NCBI RefSeq assembly: GCF_006715485.1
Contig: NZ_VFNH01000003.1
Location: 806,001-870,000 of the forward strand
Length of the DNA stretch: 64,000 nucleotides
Reading direction: 5' to 3'
From: Herbaspirillum sp. SJZ107
GTDB taxonomy: Bacteria; Pseudomonadota; Gammaproteobacteria; Burkholderiales; Burkholderiaceae_D
A program made the translations under genes and the position numbers. This document shows, piece after piece, positions 62,964-64,000 of the stretch (the stretch's first letter is position 1; each line of letters begins with the position of its first letter). The notes below the pieces were generated by a model, which searched no databases, was not told the origin of the DNA, and saw nothing but the letters and a program-made list of their open reading frames with translations.

Positions 62964-63851
62964 ATGACCAAAGTGGGATTCATCGGCCTGGGCATCATGG
63001 GCGGCCCGATGGCCGGCCACCTGCAGGCGGGCGGCTGCAAGCTGTACCTGCACGACGTGAAAAATCCGCCGCTGGCGCTGGTGGAGGGCGGCGCCACCGT
63101 CTGCACCAATGCCGGCGAGGTGGCCAAGCGCGCCGACATCATCATCGTGATGGTGCCGGACACGCCGCAGGTGGAACAGGTGCTGTTCGGCGAGAACGGC
63201 GTGGCGGCAGCGCTTACGCCGGGCAAGATCGTGGTCGACATGAGTTCGATCTCGCCGCTCGCCACCAAGGACTTCGCAAAGAAGATCAACAAGCGCGATT
63301 GCGACTACCTCGATGCGCCGGTCTCGGGCGGCGAGGTCGGCGCCAAGGCAGCGTCGCTGACCATCATGGCCGGCGGTTCGCAGGAAGCCTTCGACCGGGT
63401 GCTGCCGCTGTTCCAGATGATGGGCAAGAACATCACGCTGGTCGGCGCCAACGGCGACGGCCAGACCGCCAAGGTGGCCAACCAGATCATCGTGGCGCTG
63501 ACGATCCAGGCGGTGGCCGAGGCGCTGCTGTTCGCCTCGAAGGCCGGCGCCGATCCGGCCAAGGTGAGGGAAGCGCTGATGGGCGGCTTTGCGGCCTCGC
63601 GCATCCTGGAAGTGCACGGCGAACGCATGGTCAAGCGCACGTTTTCTCCGGGCTTTCGCATTGCACTGCACCAGAAGGATCTGAACCTGGCGCTGCAGGG
63701 TGCGAAAAGCCTCGGCGTCTCGCTGCCGAACACGGCGGCCACCCAGGAGCTGATGAATTCCTGCGCCGCGCATGGACTGGCCCAGCTCGATCATTCGGCG
63801 CTGTGCCAGGCGATCGAGCGCATGGCGAATCACGCGATCGCCGCCGGTTGA
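62964..63851 (+). CDS. glxR: Tartronate semialdehyde reductase (2-hydroxy-3-oxopropionate reductase)
   Basis: GlxR reduces tartronate semialdehyde to glycerate with NAD(P)H, completing glyoxylate assimilation. The beta-hydroxyacid dehydrogenase motifs are intact: GFIGLGIMGGPMAGHL (dinucleotide binding), DAPVSGGEVGAKAASLTIM (substrate), and the catalytic Lys region GQTAKVANQIIVALTI. The start has AAGGAGA upstream. Length 295 aa is normal. Third gene of gcl-hyi-glxR. Confidence 0.95.
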   Translation: MTKVGFIGLGIMGGPMAGHLQAGGCKLYLHDVKNPPLALVEGGATVCTNAGEVAKRADIIIVMVPDTPQVEQVLFGENGVAAALTPGKIVVDMSSISPLATKDFAKKINKRDCDYLDAPVSGGEVGAKAASLTIMAGGSQEAFDRVLPLFQMMGKNITLVGANGDGQTAKVANQIIVALTIQAVAEALLFASKAGADPAKVREALMGGFAASRILEVHGERMVKRTFSPGFRIALHQKDLNLALQGAKSLGVSLPNTAATQELMNSCAAHGLAQLDHSALCQAIERMANHAIAAG

Positions 63852-63861
63852 AGGACAGGCC

Positions 63862-64000
63862 ATGGCAACGATGGTGATGTTTCATCCGGACTGCCTCGAG
63901 CACCGGCCGGGCGCGGGCCACCCGGAATCGCCGCGCCGCCTGCACGCGGTGTTGCAGGCGCTGCAGCAGCCCGAGTTCGCGCAGCTGGCGTGGCGCGAAG
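63862..64000 (+). CDS. Histone-deacetylase-like protein, 3' end outside the window
   Basis: The visible 46 codons begin MATMVMFHPDCLEHRPGAGH followed by PESPRRLHAVLQAL, the N-terminal pattern of class-II HDAC/acetylpolyamine amidohydrolase/AcuC-like enzymes. AAGGA precedes the ATG and the gene starts 10 bases after the glxR stop, so it is probably in the same transcription unit. The active site lies beyond the edge. A deacetylase role is inferred. Confidence 0.75.
   Translation, partial: MATMVMFHPDCLEHRPGAGHPESPRRLHAVLQALQQPEFAQLAWRE

Overview
The window is GC-rich, densely coding DNA, and nearly all supported genes have GC-rich third codon positions. The gene content (a monomeric NADP-isocitrate dehydrogenase, an Anbu proteasome-like operon, an FdsGBAD formate dehydrogenase, ArgP with a LysE-type exporter, the glyoxylate carboligase pathway and a type VI secretion baseplate cluster) points to a betaproteobacterium. 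Oxalobacteraceae, and within it something Massilia-like, is my best guess. This rests on gene content and protein style, not on a database search. I saw no rRNA, tRNA, CRISPR array, transposase or integrase.

Layout. 1-3 kb: the end of an unknown protein, a disordered hydrophilic protein and a PQQ-type sugar dehydrogenase lipoprotein. 3-6.4 kb (minus): ATP-grasp, alpha-E and Anbu genes. 6.7-9 kb: monomeric isocitrate dehydrogenase with a strong terminator. 9-24.6 kb: a type VI secretion region with baseplate genes tssEFG and tssK, PAAR and VgrG spike genes, a ketosynthase-like membrane protein, a SUMF1-domain protein, a 728-residue candidate cargo protein, and a patatin-like lipase. A 16-unit array with an 11-bp period lies between the lipase and vgrG. 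24.6-28.8 kb: molybdenum genes (a MOSC protein, modE, modABC) with a clear ModE operator. 28.8-35.4 kb: a beta/gamma-crystallin protein, argP/LysE, an XdhC-like protein, a glutamine cyclotransferase, a REP pair, a quinone-oxidoreductase-like enzyme and an unlisted 31-residue protein. 35.5-49 kb: DUF885 and SDR/DoxX membrane genes, a TonB receptor, a PAS-GGDEF-EAL protein, DUF808, an orphan ribbon-helix-helix protein, HU, a LysE-type exporter and a FecR/DUF6600 protein. 49.3-51.5 kb: ybeD, lipB, lipA. 51.5-58 kb: the fdsGBAD operon and a ModE-HTH/PBP-like regulator whose start lies in a 132-bp palindrome. 58-64 kb: formyl-CoA transferase, then gcl-hyi-glxR with a divergent LysR regulator, and the start of a histone-deacetylase-like gene.

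How it fits together. The right third looks like C1/C2 acid metabolism. Formyl-CoA transferase moves CoA to oxalate, the Fds complex oxidises formate, and gcl-hyi-glxR assimilate glyoxylate to glycerate. Fds needs molybdenum cofactor, which fits with modABC/modE, MOSC and XdhC genes in the same window. The middle is a type VI baseplate/spike locus without sheath, tube, membrane complex or ClpV genes, so the rest of the apparatus must lie outside the window. The signals most worth following are the 11-bp array next to vgrG, the palindrome that could hide the ribosome-binding site of the formate-dehydrogenase regulator, the low-GC 3' ends of two convergent type VI accessory genes, and the Anbu operon that lacks its usual transglutaminase gene.
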